Below are positions 46,474 through 59,535 of a DNA stretch of 64,000 nucleotides, piece by piece (within the stretch, counting starts at the first letter, position 1; each line of letters starts with the position of its first letter). The translations under genes and the position numbers were made by a program. Source of the stretch: Orobanche coerulescens (lineage: Eukaryota > Streptophyta > Magnoliopsida > Lamiales > Orobanchaceae). The notes under the pieces were generated by a model. That model worked only from the letters and a program-made list of their open reading frames with translations, was not told where the DNA came from and did not search any database. The stretch covers positions 99,002,001 to 99,066,000 of the forward strand of contig CM065803.1 of assembly GCA_033398695.1 (NCBI GenBank), in the 5' to 3' direction.

Positions 46474-49005
46474 GAATCTGGTATCGGAGCTTAGGTTGAG
46501 AAAACCTAGGCAGTCGGGTCGAGTTGGGTCATGCTTTTGTCGTGTCATTCGAGTTGTCGGTTGACAAGTGTTTGAGCTTTAGGTTTTGTTGTTCACTCGG
46601 GCTTGTGCGTTATGTGATTTGCCAGTGTAGTACTGGGCTTGTTATAAACTTTTCCAAATAGTATTAACGTGTTTCTTCGGATAGAGATGTCTTGTGTTCT
46701 CGAATTGAACTGAGTTTGCAAAACGTGTGTTTTGAAAATGTCTGTGTCGAGTATTTTCTAGAGTTGAGACATGTGCCAGTATCAGGGGGATCGTCGGCTT
46801 CACGATCTGTAAGTATTTGGATTTTTGAATTGCATTGAAATTTATTGACGTTCTAAGTTGATATGCTTTGAGATTCATTAGAATATTATGCGTTACAGCA
46901 TAAGGTGACAGAGTTGGGACAGGATTGATGATCTTGAGAAACTATAATTTTGGAAACCAATATGTTGGTTAGATTTTGGAACAGAATTATACATTTGGGA
47001 GAAATGTTATGGATGGTTGAGAAGAACATATAGTCATGTTAGTACATTTTGAGATATATGAACTGTTTTTGAGAATTTGAAAATGATATTTTTCAAAATG
47101 AATGTTCTACGGATGTTTTACGGAAAATGATTTTTGGGCCGAGACCCACTCGATTTTGAAATAGTTTTATAACTCAGGACTTGAGGTCCAGAAAGGTTTT
47201 CTATTTTTTTTAAACTTCTTGTAATGCAGAACGAGATACGGACTGGGACCCTAATGTTTCAAAAGCCTTTTTCATGGTTTCTAAAACTCCCGAGATTTGT
47301 AAAACACTTTACGAATCGTTTATCTATTTTATTACTGCCTTTCGGGGTTTTGGTTCATTGGTTCAAATAAAACTTCTCGGGTAGTCTTTCATTGTGTTTG
47401 ATCTGTCGATTATTCAATGTTTTGTCATAGCATAATTGAGGTGATCTAGGATGGGATAATGGTTGACGTTGCGAGTCATATGTGGAAAAGGAGTTTTTGT
47501 CGGAGTCTATACATTGAGATTGTGGAACTTTATTGTGTGGTTTTCCGATGGAATATCAGTGGATATTGGTGACGAACCGAATTGGTATACAGGAGTATGC
47601 ATGTGGTCAATCATTTGCATAGTTTTCATTTTAAAACTTCGAAATCGTATGGGTTCGAAGGAAACTGTTATCGAATGCTGGGCACCAGCGAGCCGATTTA
47701 ATTTTTCAAAATTTGATTTTGTGGTCTTACGAAAATTTATGTTTTGAGTTTCGAAATTTTTGAAAGAACTTTCGAAAATTTGTCTTCTTGACAAGACTAT
47801 ATGATTTCAAACTGGTTTTGAAAATGTGATTGATATACATACGCATTTAGTGCATAATCCATATCGTGATGAAGTTATGAGTGAGACTCACAAACTGGAT
47901 AACACACTAATGGTACGAGGAAAAGAGATCCGAACTCTAGTATGGTAGTTTGGTTATCCAGGGGTGATCAGTTGATTGATCGGATAAGAGAATATGCTGT
48001 GTATTGTAGATTCGGGTACGGGATATGATTCTGGAACTCTGGATTTGGTAGGACCGGGACATATGTGCTATGTGATTCCATTGGTATGGTAGTAGTACGA
48101 TTTTACCATAATGATTTTGAATGATTTCTTTGTAAGTGTAGGTTTGGGGATGGTGACCCCATACAGATTGTTTTGGATATTGAGTGGTCGTTCCCACCCC
48201 ATGTATGATTTGGTATGTTCGCCGTTTGCGATTGGTTGTTCGTATGCCGAGGGGTATGTTCACCAACAGGGTATGTTTATTGAGATCAATTGTATGTGAT
48301 TGGTGTGTCATTTTCAGAACTTTATTCGTTCATATGTCGATTTCTGTGGTTATGTGTTGATCGTGTTGGAGCTTACCGTCTGAAGGTATTCTCGATTTTA
48401 GTTGATCGTTCGTCGGTAATATTGGAGGTTATCATGATGATGATATTCTCGATTGTGTTTTGATTGGTCATATTGGATTTTATCATGTTGATGATATTCC
48501 CGGTTGTGTTTTGACCTTTGGATTGGTCGTATTGAAGTTTATCATGTCGATGATACTCGGTTAATTTGTTGGTTGATCATTGTTAATGATCGTATGAGCG
48601 TTCGAATTTTGTGTCGATGTTTCGGGATTTATGTCGTTGATTGGGCAGTTGTTTCACAGATGTATCATGCATTATTGATTTTTAGCAGGATTTGGACTTG
48701 ATTGTATAATCAGGCAGACAGGATTTGACACAGATAGATTATTTCGTCCGAAGATGATATATTTTGCTAAGACTCATGGAATTATGATCGTAAGCGTGTT
48801 GAGGCTTTACAGTGAAGACACTTGCTAGTATCTCAGGAGATCATCAGCTTGGCGCATATGTAAGTGTACTGTTTTGTCTATTCGTTAATGATGATGATTG
48901 ATTGTTGTTGTGATGGTTTCGGAATATTTTGGTGGAACAGTTTGTTTGTTTTTCTATGACGGATTGCAAGTTTCGAGGACGAAACTTATTTTAAGTGGTG
49001 TAGTA
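46474..49005 (+). mobile_element. Family C interior, non-coding (2532 bp)
   Basis: Begins GAATCTGGTATCGGAGC, a PBS matching initiator tRNA-Met with one mismatch. It ends with the hairpin GTTTCGAGGACGAAAC (48970-48985), TTATTTTAAGTGGTG and the LTR. No gag or pol motif is visible in any frame, so it is a large non-autonomous derivative. A degenerate array near 48360-48560 (GGTATTCTCG, GATGATATTCCCGG) resembles the tandem units of the family B LTR. Confidence 0.8.
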
Positions 49006-51366
49006 TGTAATATCCGGAATTTCTACTACTGTTGTTTAAAGTTATTTTATCCGAGTTATGTTGTATAGCGTGGAATCTGTACAGTATGGGTAAAATAAAT
49101 GAAGGACTGAGACATCTGTATTTGTATAATTGTCGTAATTAGTCGACAATTGTATATGAGTATATCGTGTATCAAAGGTATCGTATGAGAATATTATTGG
49201 ATTCAGCATATGTATTCAGTATGTGTGTATGTGTTTTCTGTATGTCGAGGCAGGCAGGAACGGTTGGAAATGGCTAAGTATAGAGCCCTTAACGTACGTT
49301 AAGATTTTAAGATAACGTACGCTAAGTTGCTAGTGTTACGTAGGTTATGGCCAAGGCATTACGTACGTAACAAGAGGAATCAGATAGGACCGAGTCATGG
49401 TCGGCAGGTGGGACCCGGTGTCAGCGGCGGATGTGGACAGGCGAGTCAATCCCGACCATTACGTACGCTAAGGACGGATCATTACGTACGTTAATGAGTA
49501 TGTTACTGTAGCAAGTCAACGCACGTATTACGTACGTTATGGAGCAAGGGTTACGTACGTAAGGCATTGAACGAAATGAGTTAGTTAACTCTGGACTGTC
49601 GTTACGTACGCTACCAGAGTTAAATAGTGTACGTAAATGGTGGTAACGTACGTTAACATGGGCATGTTACGTACATGACGAACTGGAATGTTTTATAAGT
49701 AAATGCCCGTCTTTCATTTCTCTTCAGTATTTCACTTTGTTCTTCGCCTCCAAACACTGAGAGAGGGAGTTTTAGCTCTCCTAAGTCGAGTATGAGCTTG
49801 GAAACATGGGATTGGAGCTCGGATATGAGGATATTGATGATTCTTGAAGTGTTTGCTTATGTATTTCATCTTCTAAGAGGTATGTTGGATAATCCTCTCT
49901 TTCAATTCGGATTTTAATGTTGTTGCTGATGAATGATTCGTACGAAGATGATTATGATGTTGTTGTTACTATTCTTGAGGCTATATGAACTATATGTTGA
50001 AGGATATGATGGTTTATGTCTTGATTATGTTGGTTATGATTATAGAATCATAGTGTTCTTGGTGTTCTTGGTAGAATTGTTTCGATTCTTGATGTTAGGA
50101 GGATCATATATTGGAAAATATGATAATATACACCTTGAATTATGAATGAGGATTGTTTAGATGTTACAGGATATCGAATTACGTTGTTTTGATGGCTATG
50201 AACAAGGTTTCGAATCATTTTGAGGAACTCCTTGATGAATTGAACATAGCAAGACGATCGTATGTTGAATTATCGGTATTTTTAGATATGAAGATCGAAT
50301 GTTCGTTGATTGTAGTGGTAGAATTCGTATGTTCTTGATGAAATACGAATCATGATATCAATTTGGAATCCGGAAAGATTGTGATTGATCACCGAATATG
50401 ATTTCCTTTACATTCGTATTCGCAATCGTATTTTGGTTATGAATTCGTAATTGTTGAATTGGATGGTTCGGACTTATGTTTAATCGAGATATTATGAAAT
50501 CGTTGAGTTTGTCGAACGGTTATATTGAATAGTAATTATCGGATATCGGTTCATATGGTGGATATGAATTCGTAATGATTTGAGATTATTGATCGGTGAT
50601 TATAACCGTATGTTGCGGTCGTGTTCGAGTATGTTCGTGAATTGCATTGGTCAAGGCCGAGGAGCTCGTAGACGAAGGCAATGAGATTGGTAGCGGCTTC
50701 ACCATTGTCGTATCGGTATCGAGGCAAGTTATTAGTTACTCAGTTATAATGTTTAATGAATTGTTTCAGTTTCATTTCGTTTATAATGCATATAACAATG
50801 ATTATTACTGCAAACTCTGGAGATTTGGATTATATGTTGTCTTTCCAATTATGGGAGTTAAATCATAATGTATATGCTTAATCTCGGTTATTGGCATATT
50901 CGGGTATCATGGTTATGTTGCGATAAAGATGAGGATATGAATATCTATAGTCCATGGTACGTTTGGATCGCCGAGCATTGAGGATAATCGCCGGTGATGA
51001 TTTGACATCGAGATTCCTCCTGAAGGACTCGGGACAAGTATCTTAGTTTGATTCGGTTTAGTGTTGATGTTGTTGATCATTCAGGTTGTCATTCATGTTG
51101 CTGAACATGAAGTCGTCCTAGTTGTTTCATCATAGTGTCGTTCATGTTTTGATTCATATGTTGTTCATGTTGATGAACATATTGAGTTGCATACGTGTAT
51201 GCATAATTATATTGTTTATGTTGTGTTGATCCGGTGAGATCATGTGATCTATGCTGAGGGCGCTGGATCGTATGTCCACTATGCATTGGTCCGAGGGGAT
51301 CATCATGGGGATCTATGCTGAGGGCGCTGGATCGTTGGGCAGGTTTTCCACCATGAGTTGGTCCGA
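49006..51366 (+). mobile_element. Family C 3' LTR, first part
   Basis: Collinear with 42858-45320, with a deletion of about 110 bp near 50580. The palindrome array is at 49289-49675 and the TATA box at about 49691-49700. It is interrupted within the 71-bp repeat by B2, next to duplicated TCCGA (51362-51366). Confidence 0.87.
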
Positions 51367-51736
51367 TGTAATATCCTAGAATTTCACTATGAATTTTTCG
51401 CATTATTTGATTTGAGTTGTACTGTACACAGTGGGACCGATACAGTTTGGATAAATAATTTTGGAAACCATGACAGTCGTGCCAGTATGTCCATCGAGGT
51501 TATTTTGATTCTAGGATATTACATGCTTGGTGTGTTTTCGATGTCGGATATACCGTATGAGTATTTGTATGATTTCTGTAGTTGGTCGACAGTTGTAATT
51601 GAGGATATCGTGCATCAGACGTACCGTATGAGAATATTTTGGGATTTCATATATGTGTTAAGTATGTCGTATGTTCACATTTGTTATGTCGAGATGTTGG
51701 ACAGGAATTGCTGGAAATGGCTAAGTATGGAAGCCA

Positions 51737-52287
51737 TTACGTACGTTATGTGTTGAAGCTTACGTACGTTATATTGGTAGAGTTACGTACGTTATGGCCG
51801 AGACATTACGTACGTAACATGGGAATTAGACAATCGAGTCGTGGTCGGCAGGTGGGACCCTGTGTCGACAACTTTCGGCCGAGGAAGTTGACAGGTGAGT
51901 CAACGTACGTGTTACGTACGTTATACAGGACGTGTTACGTACGTAACACGACCATTGTACTGTAGCAAGTCAACATATGTATTACGTACGCAACGGATTA
52001 AGTGTTACGTACGTTACGGAGTAGCCGGTCGAGTCGTGGCCGAGATGACCTGGATGGCCGAGTATGGTCGGCAGTGACTCGTAAGGATGGCCGATCGCGG
52101 TCGACAGTGACTCGTAGGGATGGTTAGGACTGGCCGATTACGTACGTAAGGCAGTGGCCGGTTACGGCCGTAAGGGCTAGTTACGTACGTAAGCGGTACC
52201 CGATTAAATGCGTAAGGGTGCCGAACGGATCGGCGATGGCGAGCCATGGCGGTTACGTACGTAAGCCACGGCCGGTTACGTACGTAA
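51737..52287 (+). promoter_or_regulatory. TTACG-TA-CGTAA palindrome array, B2 5' LTR
   Basis: About 13 sites, mostly TTACGTACGTTA or TTACGTACGTAA and one TTACGGCCGTAA. The last site ends about 18 bp before the TATA box at 52306. Confidence 0.8.
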
Positions 52288-54329
52288 CGTGCCGGCAGGT
52301 CCCGCCTATATAAGGCCTGGACCGAGTCAACCTTGCCATTTTCATTTTTTCTTCGTTCCTTCCGCGATTTCTTCACCAAGGATGATGGTTTTGAGTAGAA
52401 TCAACTTATAACAACATGTTTTGGAAGTTGGAATCATGGATTAACATCATCTTCCACCCGAATCGAAGGTAAGAACACCTAAACTTTTGGTTTTTGGATG
52501 TTCTTGAGGTTTCTTGGTGTTTTGGCCGATTTGCTTCGTTTTAATTCAGATTATTGGTAGAACTTGGTTGTATACTCGTAATCATTCAATACTCTTGAAG
52601 TTTTGTGGAACGAATTCGAGTATTTCTTCATTAAAACGATTAAATTGGATTATGCCTTCAAAGTGTTCGATGAAATGCCTCAATGAGTTGAACTTGGGAA
52701 ATTCTATACGTTTTCGTATGAATGATGGTTGAATTGATATTGTTGTGATGATTCTTGGTATTTACGAGGATTTTGTTAAGGGAAGATAATGAATTGGTGA
52801 TCAAATGATTCGATTATGTTGTTATGATTATGGAATCGTAATATTCTCGATGTTCTTGGTAGTTTGTTGCGATTCATGATGTTATGAGAAGTATATATGT
52901 TGAAGACATCGTTAGGACCATTGAACACCGAATTTCGGCTTGTGTTCGTATTGTTAAGAGTTGATATGGTTTGATTTCGTATGGTCGAGATACCGTCGAG
53001 TTTGATTAGTTGGTCATTTCGGTTGTTGATTGTTATTGAACGTATCGTTAATTAATTATTGCATTAGGTTGTGTTAGTGATCGTTGGAGTTAACCGTTGT
53101 GCTGCGGACGAGTCGGGGCTGCGGAGCTTGTAGATGAAGACGACGGGACTAGTAACAACTTCATCATATCGGTATCGAGGCAAGTTATGCTTGCTCAGTT
53201 CATAATGTTAATAAATGATTTCGTTTTCATTCATTTATGATTCATATAGCAATGGTATCGTGGAATATGAGTTGTCGGAATGATTGTACGTATATTATGA
53301 TTGGACCGAGATAAATCATAAGGTATATGATTTTAAGGATGTCTAGTGGAAATGGGAACGTGAATTATAATTGGTCTATTATATGAGAAGTTAGATATCA
53401 AGGCTAGTTATCCTGCCGATGTTGAACTCGGGATGGTGATTTGGTATTAGTAACGGACCGTATTGCATTTTGGATTTTTCGGATAAACCGTGTATTCGTT
53501 CAGGGCGGTTGGTCGTGGGAAGGTTGGCGTCTCCAGCTTGAGGTAAATTAATGTTGTTAGATTATGATAATCATCATGTTGCATTATTGCATGCGTGTGT
53601 TGATATTTCATGCAGTGAATGTGCACCATCGTGTGTTACGTTTTGTGATGTGCTCTTTCTTTGAGATGTAATCTGTGGGGCTGATGTGTTGGGGATAAAA
53701 CCTGTATGGTACCCGAATGGAAATGTGTTAGGGGATAAGACCTAAATGGCACCTACGTTCTGGAGTATTCCTGTGAGATGCTTCCGTGACCCTTGGCTGC
53801 TGCCTTGGGGTTTATGTGCTAATATTATATGCATTGTTGAGCATGATGTGGACTGTTGTCTGATGGAAATACGACATTGTGGTCATGTCGGTCTTTCATG
53901 ATCGAGTTACTATTGCTCTTTTGGGAAGTCTTCTGATCCTTGTTGGATATGCGTTTCTTTGAGATTTGTTGTCATGTTGTATCGTGGCATATCTGGAGTC
54001 AGATACGTTCTGATCATTCATGTGTAGGATTTTCGGGACGAGCACGTGTAGCATGTGTTGGTTTCGACCTCATATTGAACCGTGCACACGAGACGTACTT
54101 CATGAGGCTGAATAGGTACGAGACCAGACGGGTACCTGATCAATACCCGTGGTTGGCTTGTACACGGACACATGTCCGTATCGAGCGTATCGTGACATCC
54201 ATCTTGAGTCTTACTGATTGGTCGTTCACAGTCCATGTATAATTGGATTTATTCGATATTCGGGTTGTCTTTGAAATCCCGTATGTATGATTTTTATATG
54301 GTTGACATTTTTATTCTCTCGTGTATCTG

Positions 54330-54850
54330 TCCCCGTTGATCCTTTTCTGATCTCGTTTGGAGTTACCTTGTCGATGGTCAACTTGTTTGTTATCGATCCT
54401 TTATTAATCTCGTTTGGAGTTTCCCTATCATTGGTAGTCTCGTTCGTTATTGATCCTTATTGATTCCATTTGGGAGTTTGCCTTACCGTTGGTATTCTCG
54501 GTTGTTGATCCCTTATTATCCCTATTGGAGTTTATCGTGTCGTCGGTATTCTCGGTTGTCGATTCCTTATTGCTCTTGTTGAAGTTTACCGTATCGTTGG
54601 TATTCCCGGTTGTTGGTCCTTATTGATCTTGTTAGAGTTTACTGTGTCGTTAGTATTCTCGGTTGTTGACCCTTATTGATCTTATTGGAGTTAGTCGTAC
54701 CGTTGGTATTTCTGGTTGTCGATTCTTTATTGATCTCGTTGGAGTTACCGTATTGTTGGCATTCCCGGTGGTTGATCTTTCATTGATCTTGTTGGAGTTA
54801 CCACATCATGGCATTCTCAATCGTGGTTGATCCTTTGTCGATCTTGTGTG
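54330..54850 (+). repeat. Tandem array of about 58-60 bp units, B2 5' LTR
   Basis: About nine degenerate units containing TTGATCTTGTTGGAGTTACC and GGTATTCTCGGTTGT. It lies inside the candidate LTR intron. Confidence 0.78.
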
Positions 54851-55667
54851 AAAATATCATGTCATTGATATTTCCGTTGTGACGCATTAATTGTTTATCA
54901 GTATTGATTGTGTAAACATTCATGTTTTGCATTGATATTCGGGACTTGCTATTGTCTAGGAACAGTTGGATTACAGGTGTGCCATGCGATATCGGTTTTA
55001 TCAGGATTGGGATCCGATTGTGCGACCCAGTCGACAGAGTTAGTCTTGGCCAGATCATTCTATAATTGAGATATGATAAGTTTGGGAAATTTGGTATCGT
55101 TTCGGATACGGTAAAGGTGGTTACCTTTGAATTCATTCATCACTTAAGGACATGAGGCATGGGTTACGGTAAGAATTGATTTGTTACGGATTGTGACAGG
55201 TTGGTAATACTACTTCGGTACAATACATGGTGAATGTTCTTACTTTGTAGATTACATTGATATGTATTGTTTTTGTGATGTTATCGTTATCATCGTTGAG
55301 TATTATGGCTGACCCCATCGTGGGCTTTATCTTTTAGGTACTCGGAGTTCGAGCTAGTAGCGGTCGTGAAGGGATGAGCTTTCCGGTGATACTGGCTATG
55401 GCGTGATTGTTGGGATTGTGTATTCTTTTCTGGTTTTCTAATTCCGCTGCAGATGTAATTAATTATGTTTTTATCCGCTGCGTGTATGTTTTTAAAATGG
55501 TTTTCGGTATTCTCCTGAACTGTGTTTTTATCCGTTGCGTGTGTGTACTTTCAAAGGGCCTTTTGGCATTTTAAACGTTTGCAAAAAAAAAATGATTTTA
55601 GCCTCGTGGGTTCCAATATGGGGCCCACGGCGCTGTAATATTCCCGGTCGGTTTTGGGGGTGTTACA

Positions 55668-56057
55668 GAAAATGGTATCAGAGCTTGGGTTTCGTATAAC
55701 CCGGGCGTGTGTGTTATGTGGCTCTACCGGTGCGGTAGTAACGTGACTTTTGAAAATGATTTTCTGACTTTTGAGTCAAACCGATTTTGGAGGTTTCAAA
55801 ATTTTTGAAATATTTTCAAATTGCTGTATTTGCGATTCCGGCGTTTTGTTAGTGTGTTGAGACTTTGTATGGGAGTCGTATGCTGGTATCACGGGAGATC
55901 ATCGACTTCACGGACCTGTAAGTATGTTCTTTCAGTTATTTCAGTTTTGATGATGATTATTTGAGTATGGTGTCGTGATTTTGAGATATTTCGGGATTGA
56001 GATGCTGAATATGACAGGTGTTGTTTCGAGGACGAAACTTATTTAAGTGGGTGTATA
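55668..56057 (+). mobile_element. B2 interior, only 390 bp
   Basis: It starts with a perfect TGGTATCAGAGC primer binding site (55673-55684) and ends with hairpin GTTTCGAGGACGAAAC (56023-56038) and the TTATTTAAGTGGGTG polypurine region. No coding capacity is visible. These are the minimal signals for reverse transcription. Confidence 0.85.
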
Positions 56058-56427
56058 TGTAATATCCTAGAATTTCACTATGAATTTTTCGCATTATTTT
56101 ATTTGAGTTGTACTGTACACAGTGGGACCGATACAGTTTGGATAAATAATTTTGGAAACCATGACAGTCGTGCCAGTATGTCCATCGAGGTTATTTTGAT
56201 TCTAGGATATTACATGCTTGGTGTATTTTCGATGTCGGATAAACCGTATGAGTATTTGTATGATTTCCGTACTTGGTCGACAGTTGTAATTGAGGATATC
56301 GTGCATCAGACGTACCGTATGAGAATATTTTGGGATTTCGTATATGTGTTCAGTATGTCGTATGTTCACATTTGTTATGTTGATATGTTGGACAGGAATT
56401 GCTGGAAATGGCTAAGTATGGAAGCCA

Positions 56428-56982
56428 TTACGTACGTTATGTGTTGAAGCTTACGTACGTTATATTGGTAGAGTTACGTACGTTATGGCCGAGACATTAC
56501 GTACGTAACATGGGAATTAGACGATCGAGTTGTGGTCGCCAGGTGGGACCCTGTGTCGATAACTTTCGGCGGAGGAAGTTGACAGGTGAGTCAACGTACG
56601 TGTTACGTACGTTATACAGGACGTGTTACGTACGTAACACGACCATTGTACTGTAGCAAGTCAACGTACGTATTACGTACGCAACGGATTAAGTGTTACG
56701 TACGTTACGGAGTAGCCGGTCGAGTCGTGGCCGAGATGACCTGGATGGACGAGTATGGTCGGCAGTGACTCGTAAGGATGGCCGATCGCGGTCGGCAGTG
56801 ACTCGCAGGGATGGTTAGGACTGGCCGATTACGTACGTAAGGCAGTAGCCGGTTACGGCCGTAAGGGCCAGTTGCGTACGTAAGCCAGCTGCCTGTTACG
56901 TACGTAAGGGTGCCGAACGGACTGGGCAGTGAGCAGGCCATGGCCGGTTACGTACGTAAGCCACGGCCGGTTACGTACGTAA
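56428..56982 (+). promoter_or_regulatory. Palindrome array, B2 3' LTR
   Basis: Same arrangement as in the 5' LTR. A local difference near 56870-56900 changes one site to TGCGTACGTAA and shortens a spacer. Confidence 0.75.
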
Positions 56983-59029
56983 CGTGCCGGCAGGTCCCGC
57001 CTATATAAGGCCTGGACCGAGTCAACCTTGCCATTTTTCGTTTTTCTTTGTTCTTTCCGCGATTTCTTCAGCAAGGATGATTGTTTTGAGTAGAATCAAC
57101 TTATAACAACATGTTTTGGAAGTTGGAATCATGGATTAACATCATCTACCACCCGGATCGAAGGTAAGAACACCTAAACTTTTGGTTTTTGGATGTTCTT
57201 GAGGTTTCTTGGTGTTTTGGCCGATTTGCTTCGTTTTAATTCAGATTATTGATAGAACTTGGTTGTATACTCGTAATCATTCAATACTCTTGAAGTTTTG
57301 TGGAACGAATTCGAGTATTTCTTCATTAAAACGATTAAATTGGATTATGCCTTCAAAGTGTTCGATGAAATGCCTCAATGAGTTGAACTTGGGAAATTCA
57401 ATACGTTTTCGTATGAATGATGGTTGAATTGATATTGTTGTGATGATTCTTGGTATTTACGAGAATTTTGTTAAGGGAAGATAATGAATTGGTGATCAAA
57501 TGATTCGATTATGTTGTTATGATTATGGAATCGTAATATTCTCGATGTTCTTGGTAGTTTGTTGCGATTCATGATGTTATGAGAAGTATATATGTTGAAG
57601 ACGTCGTTAGGACCATTGAACACCGAATTTCGGCTTATGTTCGTATTGTTAAGAGTTGATATGGTTTGATTTCGTATGGTCGAGATACTGTCGAGTTTGA
57701 TTAGTTGGTCATTTCGGTTGTTGATTGTTATTGAACGTATCGTTAATTAATTATTGCATTAGGTTGCGTTAGTGATCGTTGGAGTTAACCGTTGTGCTAC
57801 GGACGAGTCGGGGCTGCGGAGCTTGTAGATGAAGACGACGGGACTAGTAACAACTTCATCATATCGATATCGAGGCAAGTTATGCTTGCTCAGTTCATAA
57901 TGTTAATAAATGATTTCGTTTTCATTCATTTATGATTCATATAGCAATGGTATCATGGAATATGAGTTGTCGTAATGATAGTACGTATATTATGATTGGA
58001 CCGAGATAAATCATAAGGTATATGATTTTAAGGATGTCTAGTGGAAATGGGAACGTGAATTATAATTGGTCTATTATATGAGAAGTTAGATATCAAGGCT
58101 AGTTATCCTGCCGATGTTGAACTCGGGATGGTGATTTGGTATTAGTAACAGACTGTATTGCATTTTGGATTTTTCGGATAAACCGTGTATTCGTTCAGGG
58201 CGGTTGGTCGTGGGAAGGTTGGCGTCTCCAGCTTGAGGTAAATTAATGTTGTTAGATTATGATAATCATCATGTTGCATTATTGCATGCGTATGTTGATA
58301 TTTCATGCGGTGAATGTGCACCATCGTGTGTTACGTTTTGTGATGTGCTCTTTCGTTGAGATGTAATCTGTGGGGCTGATGTGTTGGGGATAAAACCTGT
58401 ATGGTACCCGAATGGAAATGTGTTAGGGGATAAGACCTAAATGGCACCTACGTTCCGGAGTATTCCTGTGAGATGCTTCCGTGACCCTTGGCTGTTGCCT
58501 TGGGGTTTATGTGTTAATATTATATGTATTGTTGAGCATGATGTGGACTGTTGTCTGATGGAAATACGACATTGTGGTCATGTCGGTCTTTCATGATCGA
58601 GTTACTATTGCTCTTTTGGGAAGTCTTCTGATCCTTGTTGGATATGCATTTCTTCGAGATTTGTTGTCATGTTGTATCGTGGCATATCTGGAGTCAGATA
58701 CGTTCTGATCGTTCATGTGTAGGATTTTTGGGACGGGCACGTGTAGCATGTGTTGGTTTCGACCTCATATTGAACCGTGCACACGAGACATACTTCGTGA
58801 GGCTGACTAGGTACGAGACCAGATGGGTACCTGATCAATACCCGTGGTTGGCTTGTACACGGACACATGTCCGGATCGAGCGTATCGTGAGGTCCATCTT
58901 GAGTCTTATTGATTGGTCGTTCACAGTACATGTATAATTGGATCTATTCGATATTCGGGTTGTCTTTGAAATCCCGTATGTATGATTTTTATATGGTTGA
59001 CATTTTTATTCTCTCGTGTATATGTCCCC

Positions 59030-59535
59030 GTTGATCCTTTTCTGATCTCGTTTGGAGTTACCTTGTCGATGGTCAACTTGTTTGTTATCAATCCTTTATT
59101 AATCTCATTTGGAGTTTCCCTATCATTGGTAGTCTCGTTCGTTATTGATCCTTATTGATTCCATTTGGGAGTTTGCCTTACCGTTGGTGTTCTCGGTTGT
59201 TGATCCCTTATTATCCCTATTGGAGTTTACCGTGTCGTCGGTATTCTCGGTTGTCGATTCCTTATTGCTCTTGTTGAAGTTTACCGTATCATTGGTATTC
59301 CCGGTTGTTGGTCCTTATTGATCTTGTTAGAGTTTACTGTGTCGTTAGTATTCTCGGTTGTTGACCCTTATTGATCTTATTGGAGTTAGTCGTACCGTTG
59401 GTATTTCTGGTTTTCGATTCTTTATTGATCTCGTTGGAGTTACCGTATTGTTGGCATTCCCGGTGGTTGATCTTTCATTGATCTTGTTGGAGTTACCACA
59501 TCATGGCATTCTCAATCGTGGTTGATCCTTTGTCG
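59030..59535 (+). repeat. Tandem array of about 58-60 bp units, B2 3' LTR
   Basis: Counterpart of the array at 54330-54850, with a handful of substitutions. Confidence 0.75.

Larger units (their letters stand above)
51367..55667 (+). mobile_element. Family B copy B2: 5' LTR (4301 bp)
   Basis: TGTAATATCCTAG to GGGGGTGTTACA. The order within it is: palindrome array (51737-52287), TATA box CTATATAAGG (52306-52315), candidate intron (52469-55337), tandem units of 58-60 bp (54330-54850) and hairpin (55606-55628). No coding frame is convincing. At 4.3 kb it is very long for a plant LTR. Confidence 0.87.

Noticed and set aside
46311..48701. Small open frames in the family C interior
   Set aside because: All are 60-125 codons, with no gag, protease, RT or integrase motif, and no similarity among themselves.
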